NCBI RefSeq assembly: GCF_038967635.1
Contig: NZ_CP152413.1
Span: 4,716,001-4,780,000 of the forward strand
Length of the DNA stretch: 64,000 bases
Reading direction: 5' to 3'
From: Bradyrhizobium sp. B124
GTDB taxonomy: Bacteria; Pseudomonadota; Alphaproteobacteria; Rhizobiales; Xanthobacteraceae
A model generated the notes under the pieces. The model worked only from the letters and a program-made list of their open reading frames with translations, was not told the DNA's origin and did no database searches. Positions 36,551 through 44,925 of this stretch are shown here, in pieces (the stretch's first letter is position 1; each line of letters begins with the position of its first letter). The position numbers were made by a program, and so were the translations under genes.

Positions 36551-36949
36551 ATGTACCGCGCCGTTACCCGCCAGATCGAAGTCACCGTCGAGCCGAACTT
36601 CATGCCGGAGCGCTCGTCGATCGACCGGCGCGAATATTTCTGGTCGTACAAGATCGTGATCGTCAATTCGGGCCCGGAAACGGTGCAACTGCGGACGCGG
36701 CACTGGATCATCACCGACGCCACCGGCCGCCGCCAGGAGGTGCGTGGCGAGGGCGTGGTCGGCGAGCAGCCGGTGCTCGCGCCCGGCGAGCGCTTCGAAT
36801 ACACCTCCGGCGTGCCGCTGCCGACCGCCTCCGGCTTCATGACCGGCAGCTACCAGATGGTCACCGAAGCCGGCGAGCGCTTCGACATCGACGTGCCGAC
36901 CTTCTCGCTGGATAGCCCGAGCCCGGACGGGAAAAGGGTGCTGAATTAG
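36551..36949 (+). CDS. apaG: ApaG-domain protein
   Basis: This is a small Ig-like beta-sandwich protein of unknown biochemical role, linked to cobalt resistance and magnesium. YRAVTRQIEVTVEPNFMPER, YFWSYKIVIVNSGPETVQLR, TRHWIITDATGRRQEVRGEG, VVGEQPVLAPGERFEYTSGV and MTGSYQMVTEAGERFDIDVP are family hallmarks. ATG 36551 gives 132 residues, the usual size; a TTG at 36542 is unlikely. It is divergent from opgC. Confidence 0.93.
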   Translation: MYRAVTRQIEVTVEPNFMPERSSIDRREYFWSYKIVIVNSGPETVQLRTRHWIITDATGRRQEVRGEGVVGEQPVLAPGERFEYTSGVPLPTASGFMTGSYQMVTEAGERFDIDVPTFSLDSPSPDGKRVLN

Positions 36950-37216
36950 CCGCGCTGTCGGTCTCGCCGCGCCCCAAGCAGTCATCGGGGATCGGGGCCG
37001 TCAAATTTCTGAATAATGGAAATAGTTCGAGTTTCCTGATTTGCCCGACGGGCGGACGCGCAGGGCCGGCCTCGGTTCCTCGTCATTTCAACGTGCCATT
37101 GCCCATTGGGGCGGCACGGCCGCCACGCGATCAATGCAATCGACCGGCCGGTGCCAGGAACCAATGGCTCGCGAGACTCTTGGCTCCCTGACACAAGCAC
37201 TTTTTGGAGAAATCAT

Positions 37217-37540
37217 ATGAAGAATCTCGCGATCTATTTGGCAGCCGGCGCAAGTGCCCTCGTCATGACTGCCACAAGCACGGCTTTCGCCGCACCGCTT
37301 TCACTCGGCGCGTCGGTCGGGCCGGAGAGCAACATCCAGAACGTTCGCATGGTTTGCGATGACGCCGGCCGTTGCTGGCGCGCACGTGGCGAACGCCGCG
37401 TCATCGTCCGTGAGCCCGATGATTCATACGGATATGCACCTCGCGAGCGCTACATCGAGCGCCGTGGCTATGAGGAGCGTGGCGGCATCGGGTTCCGCGC
37501 TCCGGGCGTGAGCGTCGGAATCGGGACCGACCGCTACTGA
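37217..37540 (+). CDS. small secreted protein, 107 aa, Arg/Tyr-rich, unknown
   Basis: MKNLAIYLAAGASALVMTAT followed by STAFA|APLS is a signal peptide. The mature protein has CDDAGRCWR with two cysteines and a charged stretch (RARGERRVIVREPDDSYGYA, RERYIERRGYEERGG) and ends GIGFRAPGVSVGIGTDRY. GGAGA precedes ATG 37217. Proteins with this VCDDAGRCWR motif are common in Bradyrhizobium genomes but unassigned. A terminator follows. Confidence 0.75.
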   Translation: MKNLAIYLAAGASALVMTATSTAFAAPLSLGASVGPESNIQNVRMVCDDAGRCWRARGERRVIVREPDDSYGYAPRERYIERRGYEERGGIGFRAPGVSVGIGTDRY

Positions 37541-37562
37541 GGAAACGCATCGGCGTCAGAAC

Positions 37563-37589
37563 GGCCGCGGAGCAATCCGCGGCCTTTCT
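37563..37589 (+). terminator. terminator after the secreted protein gene
   Basis: Nine-base arms ggccgcgga and tccgcggcc enclose a GCAA tetraloop and are followed by tttct, 23 bases after the stop. Confidence 0.85.
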
Positions 37590-37649
37590 GTTGGAGACGC
37601 GGCATCTCGAACGGCGTGGACCTGGGTCCGCCGGCCGCCTGCCCCATCT

Positions 37650-37772
37650 TCACATGTGAGGGGCGCTGGCGCCTCGCATGCGCTCCAGGAGCCAGAAAGC
37701 CCCGATCGCAACGAACGAGAGCACGAAGATTGCTCCGCACGCCAGGAAAGTCTGTAGGAAGCTCGTATCCAT
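37650..37772 (-). CDS. 40-residue membrane protein, unknown
   Basis: An AGGAGG sequence stands at ideal distance before ATG 37772. The frame encodes MDTSFLQTFLACGAIFVLSF, continuing VAIGAFWLLERMRGASAPHM, then TGA. It has one hydrophobic helix (about residues 8-29) followed by a short positively charged end. It is too short for most gene finders. The ribosome site and membrane helix together make it credible. No homologue is recognised. Confidence 0.65.
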   Translation of the reverse strand: MDTSFLQTFLACGAIFVLSFVAIGAFWLLERMRGASAPHM

Positions 37773-37866
37773 GACATCCTCCTTTTGATCGCTTGCAAGG
37801 GTGGTGTGCGATTAACGCGCTCAATCTGCCAAATTGTCGGGCGTGATCTGATCGAACCCGACGATT

Positions 37867-38127
37867 TCAGAAATTCGCGGCGACCAGATCGTAAGATCCC
37901 CTGCTTCCGCGGACATAGACCCTGGCCGCAGCGGCACATATCCGATCGCGGTTGGCATCGAAGGCGTGCAGAAGGCCCGGCTCGTCGAGATAGGCATCCG
38001 ATTGAAGTCGCTTCAATGCGCCTTCGGTGACGAAGAACGATGCCTCAATAGCACTGTCATATCCCCAAAACCGCACGGCGCGCCGCGTTTGGTCGTATGA
38101 ACGACTATGATTTGGAAATTCAATCAT
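37867..38127 (-). CDS. DUF1488 family protein, 86 aa
   Basis: The motif SRSYDQTRRAVRFWGYDSAI followed by EASFFVTEGALKRLQ and LLHAFDANRDRICAAAARVY is the DUF1488 pattern. The fold is small alpha/beta and soluble. The family has no established function and is often found next to stress-related genes in rhizobia. ATG 38127 is the start; no strong ribosome site is seen. It is divergent from the HWE kinase gene. Confidence 0.8.
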   Translation of the reverse strand: MIEFPNHSRSYDQTRRAVRFWGYDSAIEASFFVTEGALKRLQSDAYLDEPGLLHAFDANRDRICAAAARVYVRGSRGSYDLVAANF

Positions 38128-38412
38128 GGGTAAGGCCTGTCAGGTTGTTGCCACAGCTTGTCGTGATCCGTAACACGCGCATTGAAGCGACGTGACGTCT
38201 GGTCGATCGGTTACAAGATTTGGCAGCTAAGGCTTCGCGCTTCCGCAAGGGGGATGCTGTAACAATACAGTTGCGCTGCTGATCAGGTGGCTACTCCGCT
38301 ATCGAATGACAAGCCCACTCGGCACGTATCGGGGCAATCGCTCGCGTTTTTCGTGCCGGATACGTCCAGATTCGCCCGATTGCGCAGAAAACATTCGCCG
38401 AAGGGCCAGCTT

Positions 38413-39210
38413 ATGATGGTACGGTCGGTGATGTCTTCAGCCGACCTCCGCCCAGACCCGCGTGCTGCAAGCAGCTTGGCACCGCCGCAGGACGTTGTGG
38501 CGGAAGAGAATATCAGCCTTCGGCTTCTGCTCGCGCAGGCCGCGATCGATGCCCAGAGCTTGCTGACCGCGGCCGGCATTGACGCCAAGGAGCGCGAAGC
38601 GGCCGACAAGCTGCAGAAGGTGATCCTCGAGGAGCTGCACCACCGCATCAAGAACACGATCGCAACCGTCGGTGCCATTGTCTCCCAGAGCCTGCGCAAC
38701 CTGGAAGGGGTCGAACATGCGCAGCACGCCATCGATGGCCGGTTGCTGGCGCTCGGGCGGGCGCACGATCTCCTGCTGCAGGCAAGATGGAGCAGCGCGG
38801 ATCTCGGCACGGTCGTCCGCGGCGCCACCGAAGCCTTCAACAATCCGGATGAGCCGAAATTCTCGATTTCGGGACCCGCTATTCGCATGACGTCGGGCGC
38901 CGTCATTGCCATCGCAATGACACTCAACGAGCTCTGCACGAACACCACGAAGTTCGGCGCCCTGTCCGCCCCACAGGGGCGGATCGACATCAGTTGGACG
39001 CTGGATCAACCAACACAGCGCTTGCATCTGACATGGACCGAGAAGAACGGTCCGGCAGTCCACCCTCCGGAACGGCGCAGTTTCGGGACCCGGTTGATCG
39101 AGACGCTCGGCAGGCAGCTGCGCGGCGACGTGCAGCTAAGCTATGAGCCGACCGGTTTCGTGTACACATTCGACGCACCATTGGCTTCTCTTACGTCGTC
39201 AACCCCATAG
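38413..39210 (+). CDS. HWE/HisKA_2-type histidine kinase without membrane or sensor domain, 265 aa
   Basis: The H-box is LEELHHRIKNTIATVGAIVS, preceded by a helical N-terminal segment (LRLLLAQAAIDAQSLLTAAG). The ATPase has the N-box TLNELCTNTTKFGALSAPQG, then TWTEKNGPAVHPPERRSFGT with the G-rich loop and LGRQLRGDVQLSYEPTGFVY. HWE-type kinases of this kind often drive the PhyR general stress pathway in alphaproteobacteria. The lack of transmembrane or PAS regions suggests a cytosolic kinase that receives its signal from a partner protein. ATG 38413 with AAGGG upstream is preferred to a GTG at 38287; ATG 38416 is an equal alternative. Confidence 0.85.
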   Translation: MMVRSVMSSADLRPDPRAASSLAPPQDVVAEENISLRLLLAQAAIDAQSLLTAAGIDAKEREAADKLQKVILEELHHRIKNTIATVGAIVSQSLRNLEGVEHAQHAIDGRLLALGRAHDLLLQARWSSADLGTVVRGATEAFNNPDEPKFSISGPAIRMTSGAVIAIAMTLNELCTNTTKFGALSAPQGRIDISWTLDQPTQRLHLTWTEKNGPAVHPPERRSFGTRLIETLGRQLRGDVQLSYEPTGFVYTFDAPLASLTSSTP

Positions 39211-39375
39211 CCGAAGTCCCGAACGCACGCCGAAGTCTGGATATTCTCCCCCGATTGCGAATTGAGTCGACTACCGGGCGTAAGGGGTATCTACTGAGGT
39301 CATCACTGCTCCGCCGCCGGCCGATACCGGTGACTGAGAGTGCTGCAAGCTCCCGCCCGTAACCAGGAGAGCTTT

Positions 39376-39576
39376 ATGCCGATTGCTCAACATAGCCAGC
39401 CTGAACCGCCGCCTCATGATCTGCCGGCGTTGGAAACCGTGAGGACAGGAGATGCTGCGAAGCCATTCCTGCCCGGCCTTCAGCGCGACGCGATGCTTCG
39501 CAAGGCGCGGCTGGTCGAAACCGCCTCGCACATCAATGATTGGCTGACATCTCCCGGCCTGCGAACCCCGAGCTGA
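39376..39576 (+). CDS. 66-residue protein, unknown
   Basis: ATG 39376 follows AGGAGAG. The protein is Pro-rich at the start (HSQPEPPPHDLPALETV) and has a helix (QRDAMLRKARLVETASHIND) followed by WLTSPGLRTPS. The RKAR..E.A.HINDW.SSPGL pattern recurs in small Bradyrhizobium proteins. No localisation signal is visible. Confidence 0.65.
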   Translation: MPIAQHSQPEPPPHDLPALETVRTGDAAKPFLPGLQRDAMLRKARLVETASHINDWLTSPGLRTPS

Positions 39577-39708
39577 CTGCCGATCTTGCGGAGAAAGCCC
39601 CGGTACGGGGCCGGCTGAGGCCGCCATTCTCCGATGCAACCGGGACCTGGCCTCCGGTCGCCTCTCACCAAGCGACGGCTTCGACATTGCTTCCAACTGC
39701 GCTTCAGG

Positions 39709-39733
39709 AACTGGCGACCGCGGTGAACGTTGT
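39709..39733 (+). promoter_or_regulatory. EcfG-type general stress promoter
   Basis: GGAAC (39709-39713), sixteen bases, then CGTT (39730-39733) fits the EcfG consensus (GGAAC-N16/17-CGTT) exactly. It points toward the gene starting at 39896. The gap 39577-39895 holds no gene. Confidence 0.8.
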
Positions 39734-39895
39734 CGCGGTGCAGATATTCACGCGCGCCATCCGATTGGCTTGTGCCCGGTGATTTGTGGCCTCGGTGCTC
39801 GTTATTCGACCCTTTGCCTCCCATATACAAATCAGTCCTCGTCAGCCATCGAGATTGGTCGGAATGCGCGGAGACCTCCAAGGAAAGGGCCCGCC

Positions 39896-40390
39896 ATGTT
39901 CAAATCTCAGCAGTACCGCACCAAGGCAGCCGCATACGGCGAACTGATCAAGCGTTCGAGCAGTCAGGGCGAAAGCCGCAAGTTTCAAGAGCAGCAAGAC
40001 CGCCTCGCTTCGCTCGCGGATAACGAGCAGGGATTGGCGGACAATTTCGACAACGCGATAAACGTTGCGGAGCAGGACCGCTCTCGCGGCGCCGCCCTTG
40101 CCACAGAAGAGGAGTACGTCCTGCGGTGTCTCGGCGCGGCCATCATCATGCAATGGAACGTCCTGCCGAAGGCGCTGCAGCGGGAAATCTTCGACACCGC
40201 CGGATCGGTCGGAAAACTGTTGGAGACGTCGGCGCTGCGCGGGCAGATCGCGCGCTTCCTGCACAAGCACAAGGATGATGCCGGCCGCGACAAAGTTCTG
40301 GAGGCGCGTCAGGACGCGAGATCGGGCGCTGCGGCTTTGTCGCGATGGGACAATGAAGGAGGTGCAGTCCCCGATGGACTGCCGATGTGA
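39896..40390 (+). CDS. 164-residue helical protein, unknown, probable stress gene
   Basis: The N-terminal part (MFKSQQYRTKAAAYGELIKR, FQEQQDRLASLADNEQGLAD) is helical and hydrophilic. The middle (TEEEYVLRCLGAAIIMQWNV, LPKALQREIFDTAGSVGKLL) suggests an amphipathic bundle, and the end is charged (HKHKDDAGRDKVLEARQDAR). An EcfG promoter lies upstream, so it should belong to the general stress regulon. The QYRTKAAAYGELIKRSSSQ start with many related genes in rhizobia is from memory. AAGGAAAGGG lies before ATG 39896. Confidence 0.72.
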   Translation: MFKSQQYRTKAAAYGELIKRSSSQGESRKFQEQQDRLASLADNEQGLADNFDNAINVAEQDRSRGAALATEEEYVLRCLGAAIIMQWNVLPKALQREIFDTAGSVGKLLETSALRGQIARFLHKHKDDAGRDKVLEARQDARSGAAALSRWDNEGGAVPDGLPM

Positions 40391-40417
40391 GCCAACTACG
40401 ACGACAGGAGATTCACC

Positions 40418-40789
40418 ATGTCACTTACCCAATTTGACGTCGATGACGGACAGCACAGCATGGACGGGCTGCGACTTCTCGCCCGTGATGGAAATGAACG
40501 GGTCGAGGCGTTCATCGGCCGCAAGGTGATGGACGTCTGGGCCGAGTCTGTCGAGCACCGCGGCGGACATCAAAGCCTGTTCCGCGATCAATACAACGCA
40601 CTCGGCAGGCTGAACCTGGCGGCGATCGAGCGGATCGTCAGTGCGAAATACCAACGTGGTGCTGCGTTCAACCGCCAGCATCCCTATGTCGAGGTACTGT
40701 TCTCGGACATCACCGACAGCGGGGAGACCTTGAATCTGAGCGGGCTCGTGCGCGAGACCCTGCCGCCCGCGTTTCACCGGCTGAGTTGA
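40418..40789 (+). CDS. DUF1488-like protein, 123 aa
   Basis: The features DGLRLLARDGNERVEAFIGR, DVWAESVEHRGGHQSLFRDQ, LNLAAIERIVSAKYQRGAAF and VEVLFSDI resemble the DUF1488 layout of a strand-rich start, central helix with KY, and a final strand. The match is by eye and moderate. It follows the previous gene by 27 bases and probably shares the EcfG promoter. A ribosome site AGGAG lies before ATG 40418. Confidence 0.65.
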   Translation: MSLTQFDVDDGQHSMDGLRLLARDGNERVEAFIGRKVMDVWAESVEHRGGHQSLFRDQYNALGRLNLAAIERIVSAKYQRGAAFNRQHPYVEVLFSDITDSGETLNLSGLVRETLPPAFHRLS

Positions 40790-40810
40790 GATCGATCCAG
40801 GAGGATTCCC

Positions 40811-41044
40811 ATGACGACGAAGAAATCCCTGCTCTCCATTGACGAACCAGAGCTGAAGAAGCCGCTGCGCGCCGACCGGCCTCCTACCGAAGGCTTCGTG
40901 ATCATTGTCGACAAACACTTCAAGTCGGAGTTCGACACCGCCGAGGCTGCTGAAACGTCTGGCCGACAACTGAAGGCGGCTTATCCGATGCTTCAGATCG
41001 AAATCTACGACGCCGCCGGCAAGACCCGCACCTTGCTGAGCTGA
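40811..41044 (+). CDS. 77-residue protein, unknown
   Basis: AGGAGG lies at good distance before ATG 40811. The core EGFVIIVDKHFKSEFDTAEA, AETSGRQLKAAYPMLQIEIY suggests a compact alpha/beta fold (strand, helix, strand). It is the last gene of a three-gene run from 39896. No family is recognised. It is convergent with hslO, 37 bases away. Confidence 0.68.
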   Translation: MTTKKSLLSIDEPELKKPLRADRPPTEGFVIIVDKHFKSEFDTAEAAETSGRQLKAAYPMLQIEIYDAAGKTRTLLS

Positions 41045-41081
41045 CAGGCCTGGTTACCGGGCCTCGTGGGCGGCTTTCCGC

Positions 41082-42083
41082 CTACTCGACGCCGGCTTCC
41101 TGCGGCGTGAATTCGTAGACCGACGAGCAGAACTCGCAGGTCACGACCACCTTGCCGTCCTTGACCATCTCGGCGCGATCGTTCGGCGCAAAGCTCTTCA
41201 GCATCGACGACACCGCATCGCGCGAGCAGGAGCACTGCGCGCGCAGCGTTTGCGGGTTGAAGACGCGCACGCCGCGTTCGTGGAACAGGCGGTACAACAG
41301 CCGCTCGCCGGAGAGATCGGGATCGATCAGCTCGACATCCTCGACGGTGGAGATCAGCGACTGTCCCTCGACCCAGGCGTCGTCATCCGGCACGCTGTGC
41401 GTAGCCGTGCCCTCCGGCGCATCGCCGGGATGCAGATCGGCCTGCTTGGCGCGTTCGGGGGCCTTGGGCAGGAATTGCAGCAGGATGCCGCCGGCGCGCC
41501 AGTGCAGCTTGCCGCCTTCGCCGCCGCGCATCTCCTCGCCGACCGCGAGCCGCACCCGCGTCGGAATCTGCTCCGAGCGCAGGAAATATTCGTGGGCCGC
41601 CTCTTCCAGGCCGCCGCCGTCGAGCGCGACCAGGCCCTGGTAGCGGCTGGTGTTCGCGCCCTGATCGATCGTCATGGCAAGATGGCCCTTGCCGAGCAGC
41701 TCACCCGAGCTCTGCCCGTCCTTGAGGCGCGCCACATCGTAGCGCGCATAGGCACGCAGCCGGTCGGGCGCCTGGAAATCGACGATCAGGAGCGAGACCG
41801 GTCCGTCGGTCCGGGTCTGCAGGATGAAGCGGCCCTCGAACTTGACGGAGGAGCCGAGCAGCGTGGTGAGCACGATGGCCTCACCGAGCAGCTTGCCGAC
41901 CGCCGGCGGATAATCGTGCTTGTGCAGGATCTCGTCGAGCGCGGGGCCGAGCCGGGTCAGCCGGCCGCGCAAGTCCAGCGCGCCGACCTCGAAGGCCAGC
42001 ACGGCATCGTCGACAGGAACCGCCGAGGGCGCGCGAATGGGCGTCTCGGCCTGGATTTTGATGTCGGGGGATTGTGAAACCAT
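41082..42083 (-). CDS. hslO: redox-regulated chaperone Hsp33
   Basis: Holdase chaperone activated by oxidation. The N-terminal domain has LGEAIVLTTLLGSSVKFEGR and FILQTRTDGPVSLLIVDFQA; the zinc centre is RAQCSCSRDAVSSMLKSFAP then VVVTCEFCSSVYEF (CxC and CxxC). Length 333 is usual in rhizobia. It lies downstream of argF on the same strand, with copy D of the repeat element in between. Confidence 0.95.
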   Translation of the reverse strand: MVSQSPDIKIQAETPIRAPSAVPVDDAVLAFEVGALDLRGRLTRLGPALDEILHKHDYPPAVGKLLGEAIVLTTLLGSSVKFEGRFILQTRTDGPVSLLIVDFQAPDRLRAYARYDVARLKDGQSSGELLGKGHLAMTIDQGANTSRYQGLVALDGGGLEEAAHEYFLRSEQIPTRVRLAVGEEMRGGEGGKLHWRAGGILLQFLPKAPERAKQADLHPGDAPEGTATHSVPDDDAWVEGQSLISTVEDVELIDPDLSGERLLYRLFHERGVRVFNPQTLRAQCSCSRDAVSSMLKSFAPNDRAEMVKDGKVVVTCEFCSSVYEFTPQEAGVE

Positions 42084-42143
42084 GGCGCTCTATCTGGGGT
42101 CTCGGACCATGAAATAAAGGGGTTCAGCATACCGGGAATCGAC

Positions 42144-42280
42144 GTCGTCCCTGCGAAAGCAGGGACCCATAACCACAGGATTTTGTCGCGGCACAAGACG
42201 TCTGCCCATGTGCCTTTTTCGCAGGCCGCGGCGTATGGGTCCCTGCTCCAGTGAGCAATTGCGCACAAGGCAGGGACGAC
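42144..42280. repeat. 137-bp inverted-repeat element, copy D, with interrupted right arm
   Basis: Left arm gtcgtccctgcgaaagcagg starts at 42144 and the right arm ends at 42280 (cagggacgac). The right arm is split by about 20 extra bases after tatgggtccctgc, in its hairpin loop. It shares ccgcggcgtatgggtccc with copy E, so D and E form a subfamily. Confidence 0.85.
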
Positions 42281-42297
42281 GGCATTGATATCGTCGA

Positions 42298-43224
42298 CTA
42301 CGCGACCGTGTCGAAACACCAGGCCAGGATGCCCTTCTGCGCATGCAGGCGGTTTTCCGCCTCGTCGAACACCACGGATTGCGGGCCGTCGATCACCTCG
42401 TCGGTGACCTCCTCGCCGCGATGCGCGGGCAGGCAGTGCATGAACAGCGCGTCCGGCTTGGCGAGCGACATCAGCTTGGCATTGACCTGATAGGGCTTCA
42501 GCACGTTGTGGCGGTGCTCGCCCTCCTTGTCGCCCATCGACACCCAGGTGTCGGTGACGACGCAGTCGGCGCCGCGCACGGCGGCTTCCGGATCGGTGCC
42601 GAGCATGATCGGCGCGCCGGTGGCCTTGATCCAGTCCCGCATCGGCTTCTTCGGCGAGAGCTCCGGCGGCGTGGCGATGTTGAGATTGAACTTGAACCGC
42701 TCGGCGGCGTGCGCCCAGGAGGCCAGCACGTTGTTGTCGTCGCCGGTCCAGGCCACCGTCTTGCCCTCGATCGAGCCGCGGTTTTCCTCATAGGTCATGA
42801 GGTCGGCCATCACCTGGCAGGGATGCGAACGCCGGGTCAGCCCGTTGATGACGGGCACGGTGGCATGAGCGGCGAGCTCGAGCAGCGCGTCATGGTTGAG
42901 GATGCGGATCATGATCGCGTCGACATAGCGCGACAGCACGCGCGCGGTGTCGGCGATGGTCTCGCCGCGGCCGAGCTGCATCTCGGCGCCGGTCAGCATG
43001 ATGGATTCACCGCCGAGCTGGCGCATGCCGACGTCGAACGACACCCTTGTGCGGGTCGACGGGCGCTCGAAGATCATCGCCAGCGTCTTGCCTTCGAGCG
43101 GCTTCCTGCCCTTCTCATGCGCCTTCAGCTTCGCCTTCATGGCGGCACCGGCTTCGAGCATGTTGCGCAGCTCGGCGAGCGGCAGCTCGTTGATGTCGAG
43201 GAAGTGACGGACCGGCTTGCTCAT
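42298..43224 (-). CDS. argF: ornithine carbamoyltransferase
   Basis: Forms citrulline from ornithine and carbamoyl phosphate. [20 protein letters not shown] is the carbamoyl phosphate loop, [17 protein letters not shown] and [20 protein letters not shown] are the substrate loops. The 308 residues are typical. The start ATG shares a base with the argD stop (TAATG), so both are co-translated. Confidence 0.96.
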   Translation of the reverse strand: MSKPVRHFLDINELPLAELRNMLEAGAAMKAKLKAHEKGRKPLEGKTLAMIFERPSTRTRVSFDVGMRQLGGESIMLTGAEMQLGRGETIADTARVLSRYVDAIMIRILNHDALLELAAHATVPVINGLTRRSHPCQVMADLMTYEENRGSIEGKTVAWTGDDNNVLASWAHAAERFKFNLNIATPPELSPKKPMRDWIKATGAPIMLGTDPEAAVRGADCVVTDTWVSMGDKEGEHRHNVLKPYQVNAKLMSLAKPDALFMHCLPAHRGEEVTDEVIDGPQSVVFDEAENRLHAQKGILAWCFDTVA

Positions 43225-44429
43225 TATCCAGCCGCCTTCTTCGGCTGCGGCGCCGATAGCACAGAGCAGGCGCGCTCGAGCGCTGTGATCGACTGGTCGA
43301 TCTCGGCCTCGGTCACGATCAGGGGCGCCAGGAACCGCACCACATTATCGCCGGCGCCGACGGTGAGCAGTTTCTCGTTGCGCAGCGCGGCGATCAGATC
43401 GCCCGACGGCACCACCGCCTTGACGCCGATCAACAGGCCCTCGCCGCGCACCTCCGACAGCACGCCGGGATAGCGGTCCACGACGGAAGCGAGCTTCTGC
43501 TTGAGCAGCAGCGACATCTTCTGCACATGCTCGAAGAAGCCGGGCTTGAGCATGACGTCGAGCACGGCATTGGCGGATGCGACCGCGAGCGGATTGCCGC
43601 CGAAAGTCGAGCCGTGCGAGCCCGGCGCCATGCCGGCTGCAGCCTGCGCGGTCGCGAGCACCGCGCCGATCGGGAAACCGCCGCCGAGCGCTTTCGCCAG
43701 CGACATCACGTCCGGCGTGACGCCGGTGCGCTTGTAGGCGAACAGCTCGCCGGTGCGGCCCATGCCGGTCTGCACCTCATCGAAAGCGAGCAGCAGGCCA
43801 TGCTCGTCACACAGCGCGCGCAGCGCCTTGAAGAACGCCTGCGGCGCCGAGCGCACGCCGCCCTCGCCCTGCACCGGCTCGATCAGGATGCCGGCCGTGT
43901 GCGGGCCGATCGCCTTCTTCACCGCCTCGATGTCGCCGTGCGGCACCTGGTCGAAGCCGTCCATCGGCGGGCCGAAGCCCTCGAGATATTTCGCCGAGCC
44001 GGTCGCGGCCAGCGTGCCCAGCGTGCGGCCATGGAAGGCGCCTTCGAAGGTGATGATGCGGTAGCGTTCGGGATGGCCCTTGGAGAAGTGGTGGTGGCGG
44101 ACCAGCTTGATCACGCCCTCCATCGCTTCCGCGCCGGAATTGCAGAAGAACACGAAGTCGGCAAAGCTCTGCTCGCACAGCCGCGCCGCAAGCACCTCGC
44201 CGTCCGGGCTCTTGAACAGGTTCGACATGTGCCAGAGCTTGGTCGCCTGCTCCTGCAGCGCCTTGACCAGATGCGGATGCGCATGCCCGAGCGCGTTCAC
44301 CGCGACACCGGAGGTGAAATCGAGATAGCGGTCGCCATTGGTTGCGATCAGCCAGGCGCCCTCGCCGCGCTCGAAGCCGAGATCGACCCGGGCGAAGACG
44401 GGGAGCAGATGCGACGAGGCGTTGGTCAT
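43224..44429 (-). CDS. argD: acetylornithine aminotransferase
   Basis: PLP aminotransferase of arginine synthesis that forms N-acetylornithine. The PLP lysine is in [39 protein letters not shown] supplies the cofactor Asp, and [20 protein letters not shown] and [19 protein letters not shown] segment ([14 protein letters not shown]) are typical. ATG 44429 gives 401 residues; GTG 44438 is three codons upstream in frame. Arg-rich codons in a short upstream frame over a terminator-like hairpin suggest possible attenuation. Confidence 0.95.
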   Translation of the reverse strand: MTNASSHLLPVFARVDLGFERGEGAWLIATNGDRYLDFTSGVAVNALGHAHPHLVKALQEQATKLWHMSNLFKSPDGEVLAARLCEQSFADFVFFCNSGAEAMEGVIKLVRHHHFSKGHPERYRIITFEGAFHGRTLGTLAATGSAKYLEGFGPPMDGFDQVPHGDIEAVKKAIGPHTAGILIEPVQGEGGVRSAPQAFFKALRALCDEHGLLLAFDEVQTGMGRTGELFAYKRTGVTPDVMSLAKALGGGFPIGAVLATAQAAAGMAPGSHGSTFGGNPLAVASANAVLDVMLKPGFFEHVQKMSLLLKQKLASVVDRYPGVLSEVRGEGLLIGVKAVVPSGDLIAALRNEKLLTVGAGDNVVRFLAPLIVTEAEIDQSITALERACSVLSAPQPKKAAG

Positions 44430-44477
44430 GGCGTTCACTGCCGGTTTGAAGCCGTCAATCGCCGCGCGCCTTGACGC

Positions 44478-44543
44478 CTACGCAGCAACCGCCAGCTTCG
44501 GAAAACAAAACGGCCGCCTTTGCGGGCGGCACGTGCGGGTCAT
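44478..44543 (-). promoter_or_regulatory. argD leader: 21-codon Arg-rich frame over a terminator-like hairpin
   Basis: The minus-strand frame MTRTCRPQRRPFCFPKLAVA A, stop at 44478, has four Arg codons within its first ten. Its codons overlap a hairpin (44513-44518 with 44525-44530, GCCGCC/GGCGGC) followed on the minus strand by CGTTTTGTTTT, resembling a terminator ahead of argD. The frame has no clear ribosome site, so attenuation by arginine supply is only a possibility. Confidence 0.35.
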
Positions 44544-44697
44544 TCTATGCGGCGGCCGGTCAGTGTCAATCGCCAGGAGCCGGCCTTTGCCGGCCTTCCT
44601 GCAATGCGAAACCGGCGCAATCCGGAGCATTCCGGTGCGGTGGAAAAGCCTCATAGCAATGCTTAACTTTGTGGGAACATGTGGACGCACGGCCGCG

Positions 44698-44715
44698 GAC
44701 TCTTGCGCCAGAGTC
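44698..44715. promoter_or_regulatory. paired GANTC sites upstream of gcrA
   Basis: GACTC (44698-44702) and GAGTC (44711-44715) form an inverted pair eight bases apart, 211 bases before gcrA. GANTC is the target of the cell-cycle methylase CcrM, which controls promoters of cell-cycle regulators in alphaproteobacteria. Confidence 0.5.
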
Positions 44716-44925
44716 ACGCCATATTGTAGCGTTTGGCCTGTCGGGTACGACATCTCGTGCGGCAGTACTGGACCCTCTAAGTAGCCTTCGTGTCTCGCGT
44801 AAACGTTCGGGCGCAACACCGTGCCCGGCGAGGGCTAAGGGATTCTGGCCGCAGGGATATTTGTCCAGATTGGCTCGCAGCGCCGCTCCGATGAGTGGCC
44901 GGCGCCATGCGAAAGGAAGAATGTG

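Larger units (their letters stand above)
44430..44925. other. divergent control region between argD and gcrA
   Basis: This 496-base gap holds the argD leader with its hairpin and short frame (44478-44543), a GC-rich hairpin gccggcctttgccggc near 44578-44594 and the GANTC pair near gcrA. A 113-codon minus-strand frame at 44478-44819 looks non-coding apart from its last 21 codons. Confidence 0.5.

Noticed and set aside
37154..37180. GGAAC near the small secreted protein gene as EcfG promoter
   Set aside because: The sequence at the -10 position is TCTT or CTTG, not CGTT.
44478..44819. 113-codon minus-strand frame upstream of argD
   Set aside because: No ribosome site or family; only its last 21 codons are discussed as a possible leader.
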